This document shows, one piece after another, positions 1 through 6,827 of a stretch of 15,185 bases of DNA. The translations under genes and the position numbers were made by a program. The notes under the pieces were generated by a model. That model saw only the letters and a list, made by a program, of their open reading frames with translations. It had not been told where the DNA came from and made no database searches. Source of the DNA: JBDSTZ01 sp039927975 (GTDB taxonomy: Bacteria > Pseudomonadota > Gammaproteobacteria > Burkholderiales > Burkholderiaceae_D); NCBI GenBank assembly GCA_039927975.1, contig JBDSTZ010000296.1, forward strand, positions 1-15,185. The letters run 5' to 3'. The first letter of the stretch is position 1. Every line of letters begins with the position of its first letter.

Positions 1-1
1 A

Positions 2-541
2 GCCACGCCGGCCCACATCGACCCGATCCACACCCGCCATGAGCTGCGCCAGATGGCCATCGGCCTGCGCATGCAAGCGACGCCCCTGCAAATGGCGCTG
101 GCGGCCGGCGCCGTCGGGCAGGGCAGGGTGGTCACGCCGCGCCTGCTGCTCTCGCTCGACGGCCGCGCGGCGGCGGCGGGCGCTGGCCCGGCCCTCGGCG
201 TGCGGCTCGACCGCATCCGCGCCGGCATGAAAGGCGTGATCGACAGCGGCACCGCCGCCGGCGCCTTCCGCGCGACCCGCTTCGCGCCGCTGCGCGCTGG
301 CCTGTTTGGCAAGACCGGCACCGCGCCGACCGGCGCCGACGGCGCCCTGGCCACCGTCTGGTTCACCGGCTTCCTGCAAGCGGGCAGCCTGCCGGGCCAG
401 GACCACCGGCTCGCGCTGGCCGCCTTCGTCAGCCATTCGGAAGCGACCGGCGGCGAACACGCCGCGCCGATCGTCGCCGCCGTCCTCGCTTCCAGACTAT
501 CCGGCAACCCGCGCCAGAACCCCGAACAGAGGGGTAAATAG
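2..541 (+). CDS. Penicillin-binding protein, transpeptidase domain, C-terminal part (5' end outside window)
   Basis: The reading frame is open from the window edge to TAG at 539-541, so only the C-terminal ~179 residues are seen. The diagnostic motif is KTGTAPTG (Lys codon at 311), the third active-site box of PBP transpeptidases. Upstream is a TPLQMALAAGAVGQG stretch, matching the family pattern (TPLQ.A.AYA.LAN.G) that precedes KTG in class B PBPs. The family cross-links peptidoglycan peptides in the periplasm. The SxxK and SxN boxes must lie upstream, so the catalytic serine cannot be checked. It could be a PBP2/MrdA-like, FtsI-like or accessory class B enzyme. The following gene has its own candidate promoter, so this gene probably ends an upstream transcription unit. 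The PBP call is firm; the subclass is not. Confidence 0.85.
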   Translation, partial: ATPAHIDPIHTRHELRQMAIGLRMQATPLQMALAAGAVGQGRVVTPRLLLSLDGRAAAAGAGPALGVRLDRIRAGMKGVIDSGTAAGAFRATRFAPLRAGLFGKTGTAPTGADGALATVWFTGFLQAGSLPGQDHRLALAAFVSHSEATGGEHAAPIVAAVLASRLSGNPRQNPEQRGK

Positions 542-557
542 ACGGTTCAACCGTGCC

Positions 558-584
558 TTGCCCGCGCTGTTTGTATGGCATGAT
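558..584 (+). promoter_or_regulatory. Candidate sigma-70 promoter for the 634-4511 gene set
   Basis: TTGCCC (558-563) and CATGAT (579-584) are separated by 15 bp, and TGG directly precedes the -10 box, giving an extended -10 (TGnCATGAT). The predicted transcription start is about 590-591, immediately before the palindrome at 592-610. The -10 box matches the consensus at four of six positions and the spacer is short, so this is a moderate candidate read by eye. If correct, translation must start at 634 rather than at the upstream in-frame GTG 553. Confidence 0.4.
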
Positions 585-591
585 TTTAGTG

Positions 592-610
592 CGTCCAGGG
601 TCCCTGGACG
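592..610. promoter_or_regulatory. Perfect 9-1-9 palindrome, candidate operator
   Basis: CGTCCAGGG-T-CCCTGGACG is a perfect inverted repeat with 9-bp arms and a single central base. The one-base centre favours a dimeric regulator binding site over an RNA hairpin, although a shorter stem with a 5-nt loop could form. It lies between the candidate -10 box and the start codon at 634, the usual place for a repressor operator. No regulator gene is identifiable in the window apart from the HTH-like tail of the next protein, which could act here. Confidence 0.45.
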
Positions 611-633
611 GCCACAGATCGATCGGGGAAGGT

Positions 634-1902
634 ATGCGTCTGCCGGGAAGCCGGTATCAGGAGCACGGCTGGGAGCACGTGCGCAAGCTGCTGGGGCATT
701 GCTCGCTGCAGGCGCTCGCCCATGGCGCGCCGGCGCGCCTGCTCGAACCGTCGGCGCGCGAGGCGCAACTGGGCGGCTACGTCGACAGCGTCGCCGACCT
801 GCTGCGCCACTGCGGCCAGCCGCAGCGCGCAGCCGCCTCCGGCAACAGCTACGGCGACAGCGTGCTCGAACTGGCCGCCAGCCTGGTTTGCGAACTGCAG
901 GCGCGGCCCGCCGACTGGCTGGCGTTCTGCGCGGCGGTTGCCGCTGAATTCGACAAAACCGGCGCGTTCTGGGAACGCGAGGGCGGCGAGGCCATCCTGC
1001 GCAAGAAGGTCAACGACATGTACGCGGTCCTGCGCGACAAGGTCGACGCCGACAACTACCAGGCCGCTTGCGGACGCCTGTGCAGCCCCAACAAGATGTA
1101 TGCCTACCGCATGCTCGATACGGCCTACGGCGACATCGCCCGCATCTTCGCCGCCTGGCGCGAACACCTGCCGCAGGTCGAGGCGATCCTCGGCCGCACG
1201 ATCGGCGCCGAACCGATCGAAACGCGCCAGCTCTCGTCCATCCTCGGCTGCCGCGCCGAATGGGTGCTGCGCTGGAGCGAATCGCGTGAGCGCTTCGGCG
1301 CCGGCCCCGGCCCGCTGCACACCCGCTCCAAGCGCTTCGCCAGCTTGAAGGACAACGCCGACAAAATCGGCGCCATGCTGCGCGAAATCGGCGAATACGA
1401 GCAGCTTTCGGCCAACCACGACAACGACTGGCGCGCCGACGCCGGCGAGGCGGCTCTGTGGCTGGACGACCTGGCGCGCGTGCTGGCCGACTCCGAACAG
1501 GCGGCCAGCGGCGAGTCCGACCAGATCCTGGCGCCCGACGAAGAGCGCTTCGACGACCCCGAGCAGCCTTCTGCGCCGGACGCGCCCGAGCCGGCCTGGA
1601 GCACCCGCGCCATGGCCGTTTCACTGCCCCCCGGCTATATGCTTTCGGCGCGGGCTGCGCAGCAAAACGGCAGCTGGAGCGTATTGATGATGGCCGAAGA
1701 TTCGTTGCCGGTGCGGCTGGCGGTCTACCTGAAAATACTGGGCGCGTTTGACGACAGCTACCCGGCCGAATGGCTCGACCCGGCCACCGGCGAACTGCCG
1801 ACCATGCTGCAGCGGGCGGGGCTGGACCGGTTGTCGCTGCCGACCCTGCGCAAGCGGCGCGACGCGGCCATCGCCCGCTTGCACGGCGCGGCGCGGCCAT
1901 AA
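634..1902 (+). CDS. Hypothetical protein, 422 aa, with possible C-terminal HTH-like region
   Basis: I do not recognise this family. The protein is soluble, mostly helical, and has no signal peptide or membrane segment. Residues ~1-290 form a helical region with scattered cysteines (C23, C60, C86, C99, C146, C150, C206). Residues ~295-325 are an acidic, Pro-rich linker (PDEERFDDPEQPSAPDAPEP). Residues ~330-422 form a second domain whose end (LSLPTLRKRRDAAIARL, ~400-416) resembles the recognition helix of sigma-70 region 4 or LuxR-like HTH folds. The ATG at 634 was chosen because GGGGAAGG lies at 625-632 and the in-frame GTG 553 overlaps the candidate promoter and palindrome. The stop is 11 nt before the next gene, implying an operon. 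A sigma-like or transcription factor role is only a weak inference. Confidence 0.7.
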   Translation: MRLPGSRYQEHGWEHVRKLLGHCSLQALAHGAPARLLEPSAREAQLGGYVDSVADLLRHCGQPQRAAASGNSYGDSVLELAASLVCELQARPADWLAFCAAVAAEFDKTGAFWEREGGEAILRKKVNDMYAVLRDKVDADNYQAACGRLCSPNKMYAYRMLDTAYGDIARIFAAWREHLPQVEAILGRTIGAEPIETRQLSSILGCRAEWVLRWSESRERFGAGPGPLHTRSKRFASLKDNADKIGAMLREIGEYEQLSANHDNDWRADAGEAALWLDDLARVLADSEQAASGESDQILAPDEERFDDPEQPSAPDAPEPAWSTRAMAVSLPPGYMLSARAAQQNGSWSVLMMAEDSLPVRLAVYLKILGAFDDSYPAEWLDPATGELPTMLQRAGLDRLSLPTLRKRRDAAIARLHGAARP

Positions 1903-1913
1903 AGGAGAATGAT

Positions 1914-2465
1914 GTGAAGACCAACCCTGAGCTTGACCGCAAGCTGCGCGCGCACCTGCTGCTGCGCCCCGTCGAGGGCGACCGCCTGATGCTGGCCGAC
2001 GCCGTGCTGCACGCGGCCCTCGACGGCACGCGGCCCTTGACGCCGGGCGAACGCGCCGCGCTGGAGGGTTCGCCGCTGACGCTGCGCCGCTTTCGCCAGC
2101 TCGCGCTCGACCGGCGCGCCGCCACCGACGCCGCATGGAACGGCAGCGCCGGCATGCTGCGCGCGGCGTCTGGCGGCGAACTGACCGCCTTGACCACCGA
2201 CGACCGCTATTGGACGCTGCATTTCGTGCCCGACGATGGTCGCTGCCAGGTGATTCTCAAGCTGGCCGCCGACGCCCCGTTCGCCCCCCGCCTGATGCGC
2301 GAGCAGCCGATGCTGCGCGTGCTCGACGGCGGTGGCGCGATCATCCTGCAGGGCCGCCTCGACACCGACGGCGAGTGCGAAAGCACCTGGCCGTTCTCGA
2401 CCGAACCGGCGCCGCATTTCCAGCAATTCGACGCGCGCTTCGCGGTCGAACCGGTGCGGAGCTGA
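1914..2465 (+). CDS. Hypothetical protein, 183 aa
   Basis: The family is not recognised. The GTG start follows a clear Shine-Dalgarno (AAGGAGA, 1902-1908) at good spacing; two ATGs just before it (1909, 1912) are in other frames. The first ~75 residues are helical and rich in Leu, Arg and Glu, with a TPGERAALEGSPLTLRRFRQ segment reminiscent of the N-terminal sigma-binding helices of anti-sigma factors. Residues ~90-183 look beta-rich (YWTLHFVPDDG, CQVILKL, GGGAIILQGRLD). No HxxxCxxC zinc motif and no membrane helix is present, so an anti-sigma role is speculative. The tight gaps to both neighbours (11 and 7 nt) point to co-translation, possibly as a partner of the preceding protein. Confidence 0.75.
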   Translation: MKTNPELDRKLRAHLLLRPVEGDRLMLADAVLHAALDGTRPLTPGERAALEGSPLTLRRFRQLALDRRAATDAAWNGSAGMLRAASGGELTALTTDDRYWTLHFVPDDGRCQVILKLAADAPFAPRLMREQPMLRVLDGGGAIILQGRLDTDGECESTWPFSTEPAPHFQQFDARFAVEPVRS

Positions 2466-2472
2466 GGCCGCG

Positions 2473-3522
2473 ATGATGGGCTTTTTCAAATGGGGCGCAC
2501 GCGCCGCCGCGCTCGACACCTCGACGCTTGGCACGGCCACGCTGGCGCTGTCGATGCCGTCCGGCTGCGTGGTGCCGGAAGGCTGCGTCGGCCTGGTGGT
2601 CGATGCTGGCGGACGCACGCGGCGCGTGGCCGAAGGCGCCAAGCTGTCCTCGTGCGGCGCCGCCGCCGGCTGGTGCTTCCATCCCGGCCCCTACCAATGG
2701 GAGTTGCGGCCCTTCGCCCAGGTGCCCGAAATCGGCCTGCGCCTCAATTTCAGCGTCGACAGCCTTGATCCGCGCGTCTCCCAGCAGCGCTTCGACCTCT
2801 ACCTCGCCAGCGAAGCGCAAGACCAGCTCGCGCTCGACGCCTTCTGCGGCGCCATCGAAGCGGCGCTCCAGCGCGAACTGGCGCAGGGCGGCCTCGATCT
2901 GCCGCCGTGCACCACGCTCGACGAATGGAACGCCTTCCGGGCCGGCTTCAATCAGCTGCTCTACACCCGTTTCGGCGTGACGGTCGACGATTGCGTGCCG
3001 GTCGACCTGGCCGCGCAGGTCGATTACGCCCAAATTTTACTGGCACGGATCGAGGCGAATCCCGTGGCCGCGAGCGAAAATGTGATCGCGCCAGCGCCAA
3101 CGCCCGCACCAATACCAAACGCGGCCACCGACCGCCACGCTCTGCGCCGCCTGTTCCTCGAATTACCGTATGTGATGTGCGGCCTGCGCCAGGCGGTGCT
3201 GCCGTCCGGCCAGGCGCTGTTTCGCCAGCACCAGGCGCTGCTTGAACGCCTCGACCTGGCCAGCTTGGCCGCGAGCACCATGCCGGCGCTCGAATTGGCG
3301 TCGCCATGTGAGCGGCTGGCGGACGCCGAACAAGTCCGCCGCATCGCCCACAGCCGCGCCGCGCTGATGGCGCTCGACGAAGCGTGGTCGCTGCTGGCGC
3401 GCTTGCGGCACGCAGCCGATACCCAGCTTGAAGCCCTGTTCGACGACGCCGACCGCATCGTCGCCAATCTTGAAACCGCGCTGGCCGGACGGCGCGCCAT
3501 CAGCGAGAGCGAGCAGCTATGA
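2473..3522 (+). CDS. Divergent SPFH-like (band 7-like) protein, 349 aa
   Basis: Residues ~35-185 follow the layout of an SPFH domain. A beta-strand pair around VPEGCVGLVVDAGGRTRRV is followed by a PGPYQWELRPF loop-strand, then RVSQQRFDLYL and a long helix. The domain closes with LLYTRFGVTVDDCVPVDL, which mirrors the RLAQYGLAVVQVDTLGL ending of the SPFH domain in the protein at 4624. A Pro/Ala-rich linker (~200-217) leads to a helical C-terminal half (~220-349). There is no membrane anchor or zinc ribbon. The start is ATG 2473 (or ATG 2476) behind GAGG. The stop overlaps the next start (ATGA at 3519-3522), so translation is coupled to the Lon-like protein. SPFH proteins form membrane-associated or ring scaffolds and often partner proteases. 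The assignment is by pattern and structure-like features, not strong identity. Confidence 0.6.
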   Translation: MMGFFKWGARAAALDTSTLGTATLALSMPSGCVVPEGCVGLVVDAGGRTRRVAEGAKLSSCGAAAGWCFHPGPYQWELRPFAQVPEIGLRLNFSVDSLDPRVSQQRFDLYLASEAQDQLALDAFCGAIEAALQRELAQGGLDLPPCTTLDEWNAFRAGFNQLLYTRFGVTVDDCVPVDLAAQVDYAQILLARIEANPVAASENVIAPAPTPAPIPNAATDRHALRRLFLELPYVMCGLRQAVLPSGQALFRQHQALLERLDLASLAASTMPALELASPCERLADAEQVRRIAHSRAALMALDEAWSLLARLRHAADTQLEALFDDADRIVANLETALAGRRAISESEQL

Positions 3523-4511
3523 TCGAAGCCCCCGCCAGCGCCGAGTGCCGCAGCCTGCTGGCCGACGGCGCCATCCTGACCGTCACCGCCACGCGCCGCC
3601 CGCGCGGCGGCCGCGCCGACGTCAAGTGCGCCGGCGCCGGCGTGGCCGGCCTGGCCGAACGGATGCAGCAGGTGGTGCGCCTGGCGCGCCACACCGAGGC
3701 CCGCAGCGACAGCCGCGACCAGGTCGTCATCAGCATCGACCGCGCGCCGGCGCCGCAGGAGCGCGACTGGGAGCTGGCACTGGTGCTGGCGGACCGCATG
3801 GTGCGCGGCCTGTACCGGCCGGCCGCGCCGGTGACGGCCAACGGCTGGTCCGAACAATGGCAGCTGGGCCGCGTCGACGGCCACGATTGCGCCGCCGCGC
3901 CGGCCCACGTGCTGCTGGGCGGCGCCGACGGCCTCGCCTGGCTCGGCCAGCTGACCGGCCAGCCGGACAGCGCGCCGGCCGTCTCCACCGCGCGCGCCTG
4001 GTTTCCGCTGCATAGCGGCGGCATCAACGACAGCTTGTGCTGGGTCGAGGTGAGCGTGTATCCGCTAGCCTCGGACGACGATGCCGTCACCGTCGACGGC
4101 GTCGATCTCACGCGCCAGCTGGCGGTGAGCCAGGCGCTGGCCGGCGCACGCCATTTCGATGGCGCCCGTGCGGCCCAATGGCGCACCGTGGTGCGTTTCG
4201 GCCAGCCGCATTTCCAGGGCAGCTCGTTTGAACTGGCGCTGGTGATGGCCGACCGCCTGGCGCGCGGGCGCGAATTCCTGCCGCGCGGACGCATCATCGC
4301 GACCGGCGCCTCAAACGCCTGGCATGCCGGCCGCGTCGAGCAGGTCGACGCCCGCGAGGCCAAGTGCGCCCTGATCCTGGCGCAAGCGGTGGCGGGCGAC
4401 CGCATCCTGCTGCCCAAGGCCTGGGAAAACGAGCTGGCGCCCCGTTTTGGCGCCGCGCTGGCGGCCAAAGGGGCCAGCCTGGCCTGCGTCGAACGGATTG
4501 GCATTATTTGA
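3519..4511 (+). CDS. Protein with two Lon-protease-like (S16) repeats, 330 aa
   Basis: The protein contains an internal duplication: ELALVLADRMVRG (85-97) with QLGRV (115-119), and ELALVMADRLARG (238-250) with HAGRV (269-273). The second copy aligns by eye with the Lon proteolytic domain. GSSFELALVMA matches GPSAGLA..., RIIATG matches VAMTGE, GRVEQVDAREAK matches G.VLPIGGLKEK, and DRILLP matches TVLIP. S236 falls on the catalytic Ser position and K282 on the catalytic Lys. Their spacing is 46 residues, against 43 in E. coli Lon (S679/K722). In the first copy the Ser position is Asp83 and no Lys is found, so it should be inactive. There is no AAA+ ATPase domain. The gene is coupled by ATGA overlap to an SPFH-like gene, recalling known SPFH-protease pairs. 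The distant S16 assignment is inference and activity is unproven. Confidence 0.6.
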   Translation: MIEAPASAECRSLLADGAILTVTATRRPRGGRADVKCAGAGVAGLAERMQQVVRLARHTEARSDSRDQVVISIDRAPAPQERDWELALVLADRMVRGLYRPAAPVTANGWSEQWQLGRVDGHDCAAAPAHVLLGGADGLAWLGQLTGQPDSAPAVSTARAWFPLHSGGINDSLCWVEVSVYPLASDDDAVTVDGVDLTRQLAVSQALAGARHFDGARAAQWRTVVRFGQPHFQGSSFELALVMADRLARGREFLPRGRIIATGASNAWHAGRVEQVDAREAKCALILAQAVAGDRILLPKAWENELAPRFGAALAAKGASLACVERIGII

Positions 4512-4518
4512 ATGGAAT

Positions 4519-4536
4519 GGCGCACGCTTGTGCGCC
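4519..4536 (+). other. Hairpin GGCGCAC-GCTT-GTGCGCC
   Basis: A perfect 7-bp GC-rich stem with a 4-nt loop begins seven bases after the stop of the Lon-like gene. No T run follows, so it is not a standard intrinsic terminator. It could protect the upstream mRNA 3' end or act as a weak terminator, since a promoter lies directly downstream. Confidence 0.5.
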
Positions 4537-4556
4537 CTGTGAAGCGCGCGCGCCCC

Positions 4557-4565
4557 TGCTAGAAT
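4557..4565 (+). promoter_or_regulatory. Extended -10 promoter for the SPFH/kinase pair
   Basis: TGCTAGAAT contains a near-consensus -10 box (TAGAAT, 4560-4565) and the TGn extension. The best -35 at 17-bp spacing is the poor CTGTGA (4537-4542), as is common for extended -10 promoters. The predicted start is about 4572, leaving a ~50-nt leader before ATG 4624, which has AGGAG at 4613-4617. It would give the downstream pair transcription independent of the 634-4511 genes. Confidence 0.55.
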
Positions 4566-4623
4566 CAGTATTCATGGGCGCGAACGCGGGACTGTATGCG
4601 GTGTGATTAACCAGGAGTCGAAT

Positions 4624-6819
4624 ATGTTCCAGATGTTTGGATTTGGCGGCCTCAAATGCCCTCGCTGTGAGCACAAGAACGCCGACGAATCCGGCTACTG
4701 CGCCAAGTGCGGGCTGACGCTCGGCGCCCCTCGCAACGAGCCGGTGCTGGTGGAGAACCGCTGGATCGCCGCGCCCAACGAGCTGGCCGTGTTCTTTGGC
4801 GTGCGCGCCCTGTCAGGGTTGTTCGTCAAGACGCTGCACGTGCCCGTCGCCAGCCGCGCCTACATTCTTCAGGGCGACAAGGCGACCGAAGTGCCGCAGG
4901 GCGAATACCAGATCGAGACCTTTTTCAGCCGCCTCAATCATCTGCTGCGCGACCAGCACGCCGAAATCCTCATCACCCGCAGCGGCGCCATGCCGCTCGC
5001 GTTCGAATTCGACGACCTGCACAGCGCCGAACACCTGCGCATTGCCGCCAGCTTGACGGTAAGCGTGCGCATCGAGCAGGTGCCGGCCTTTGCCCGCCAC
5101 TTCATGACCATTCCCGGCAGCGTCACCGACGCGCACCTGGTCGCCTTGCTGGCGCCCTCGGTGCGCCAGCTGGCGGCCGAATTCGTCGCCGCCCGCTCGA
5201 TGCGCGACATGGCCGCCAACCCGGACCTGCGCGCCCAGCTCGACGAACGCCTGCAAAGCGCGCTCAAGCTGCGCCTGGCGCAGTACGGCCTGGCGGTGGT
5301 GCAGGTCGACACGCTGGGCCTGCGACACGACAAATACGACGCCAACCGCGAACGGCTTGGCACCTTGTGGCTGGTGGCCGACCAGGGCCACGTCGACCTG
5401 GCCCACGCCAAGCAGCTCGACCAGCTATACGACGACGAGCAGTGGCGCCGGATCGCGCGCGAAGAGCAGGAGCGCCGCCAGCGCTTCCGCCGCGCCGAGC
5501 TGCACCAGGACGACGCCATCGAGCGCGCCGAACTGACCTTGCAGAGCGCCGAGCGGTTGCAAGCTCTGCGCGCGCGCGAGATCGACCTGTTCGGCCGCGT
5601 GGCCGAGGCGAAGAACCGCAAACAGGCCCTGGAACACGGCGCCGGCGACGTGCTGGCCGCGCTCGAACACGAGCATGCGAAAAAGGGCGCCGCGCGCGAA
5701 GACGATTCGACCGAGTGGGCGCATCTGCGCGAGCTGGCGAAAATCCGCATGCGCACCGAAATCGAAATCGCCCAGCAAGGCACGCTCGAAGCGCACCAGC
5801 TGGCGCGCCAGCGCTTCTCCCAGCAACTGCTGCAACAGCAGATCGACAACAAGGTCGCCCAGGCGCGCCTGATCGAGGACGCCAGCGAACAGCGTCAGGA
5901 GCTGGCCCGCCTGCGCCTGGCGCAGGAAGACGCGGCACGCCGCCAGCGCGAGATCGAAGCCGAGGAGCACAAGGCCAGCTGGCAGTCGCTGGCCCTGGTC
6001 AACGCGGCGCACAAGCGCGAGGCCGAGCGGATCCAGGAGTTCGAGGACCAGCAGGCGCTCGAACGCCAGCGCGTGCTGGCGCGCGCATCCTCGCTCGACG
6101 ACGAGGAGGTCAAGCAGAAGCTCGACACGCTGCGGCGCGGTGGCGCCGCCGCCGACGCGCTGGCCCAGCACGAAAAACTGCTGCGCACCATCGCCGCCGA
6201 CGGCGTGCACGAGCGCCAGGCGCTGCAGATTCAGCTCGACGCAGAAGCGGCGCGCCACACGCGCCAGCGCGAAGCGCAGGAAGCCCAGTGGCAGCACGAG
6301 CTCCATCTCATCGAGCAGGCGCGCGAAGACAAATTCGCCCAGTTCGCCCACGCCGCCGACCTGGCCCGGATCGACATTGCGCGCGCCGAATCGATCGGCG
6401 CCATGAGCGACACCGCCAAGCTGGCCCTGGCCGCCGAGCCGAACGCGAAGGCGCTGGCCGACTACCTCAAGACCCAGGTCCATGCAGGCATGAGCGCGCA
6501 GCAGCTGGCCGCGCTGGCCGGCGTGGTGGCGGCCGGCAGCGGCGTGACGCCGGCCGAAGCGGCCAGCCTGGCGCAGGCGCAGGTGCGCGAGCAGATGGCC
6601 TTGCGCGAGGCGCAGGCCGACAAGGACCGCCGCCATCAGCTCGATCTGCTGGCGATGCAGAACGATGTGAACAAGGCGGCGCTGGCCGCGCAGTCCGAGC
6701 TTGGCATCGGCGTCGCGCAGGGCCGCGCGCCGGCCGCGCCGCGACAGTGCGCCAACGGCCACCTGGCCGGCCCCAACGACAAATTCTGCGCCCAGTGCGG
6801 CGCGGCGATTCACCCTTGA
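4624..6819 (+). CDS. SPFH-domain coiled-coil protein with zinc ribbon at both ends, 731 aa
   Basis: The start ATG has AGGAG six bases upstream. The N-terminal zinc ribbon is CPRC (C12, C15) with YCAKCG (C26, C29). An SPFH/band 7-like domain spans ~50-235, including NELAVFFGVRALSGLF, a FSRLNHLLRD loop, ISV-type strands and RLAQYGLAVVQVDTLGL. A very long charged helix follows (~255-630; Glu/Gln/Arg/Ala-rich, LEHEHAKK, EQERRQRFRR), predicted coiled coil. Then come a short helical region and a C-terminal ribbon (CANGH at C709/H713, FCAQCG at C722/C725), of the CPNGH...CxxCG type often attached to kinases. No transmembrane helix is visible. The architecture suggests a large oligomeric cytosolic or peripheral-membrane scaffold. 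The kinase gene starts 8 nt after its stop, so the two are likely co-translated and may interact. The substrate or cargo is unknown. Confidence 0.8.
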   Translation: MFQMFGFGGLKCPRCEHKNADESGYCAKCGLTLGAPRNEPVLVENRWIAAPNELAVFFGVRALSGLFVKTLHVPVASRAYILQGDKATEVPQGEYQIETFFSRLNHLLRDQHAEILITRSGAMPLAFEFDDLHSAEHLRIAASLTVSVRIEQVPAFARHFMTIPGSVTDAHLVALLAPSVRQLAAEFVAARSMRDMAANPDLRAQLDERLQSALKLRLAQYGLAVVQVDTLGLRHDKYDANRERLGTLWLVADQGHVDLAHAKQLDQLYDDEQWRRIAREEQERRQRFRRAELHQDDAIERAELTLQSAERLQALRAREIDLFGRVAEAKNRKQALEHGAGDVLAALEHEHAKKGAAREDDSTEWAHLRELAKIRMRTEIEIAQQGTLEAHQLARQRFSQQLLQQQIDNKVAQARLIEDASEQRQELARLRLAQEDAARRQREIEAEEHKASWQSLALVNAAHKREAERIQEFEDQQALERQRVLARASSLDDEEVKQKLDTLRRGGAAADALAQHEKLLRTIAADGVHERQALQIQLDAEAARHTRQREAQEAQWQHELHLIEQAREDKFAQFAHAADLARIDIARAESIGAMSDTAKLALAAEPNAKALADYLKTQVHAGMSAQQLAALAGVVAAGSGVTPAEAASLAQAQVREQMALREAQADKDRRHQLDLLAMQNDVNKAALAAQSELGIGVAQGRAPAAPRQCANGHLAGPNDKFCAQCGAAIHP

Positions 6820-6827
6820 CTGGATAG

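Noticed and set aside
553..633. Upstream GTG start adding 27 residues with a CPRC motif to the 422-aa protein
   Set aside because: It overlaps the candidate promoter and palindrome, lacks a Shine-Dalgarno, and has only one Cys pair, so it is unlikely to be a zinc ribbon.
4519..4536. Intrinsic terminator at the hairpin after the Lon-like gene
   Set aside because: No T run follows the stem, so it was recorded only as a hairpin.
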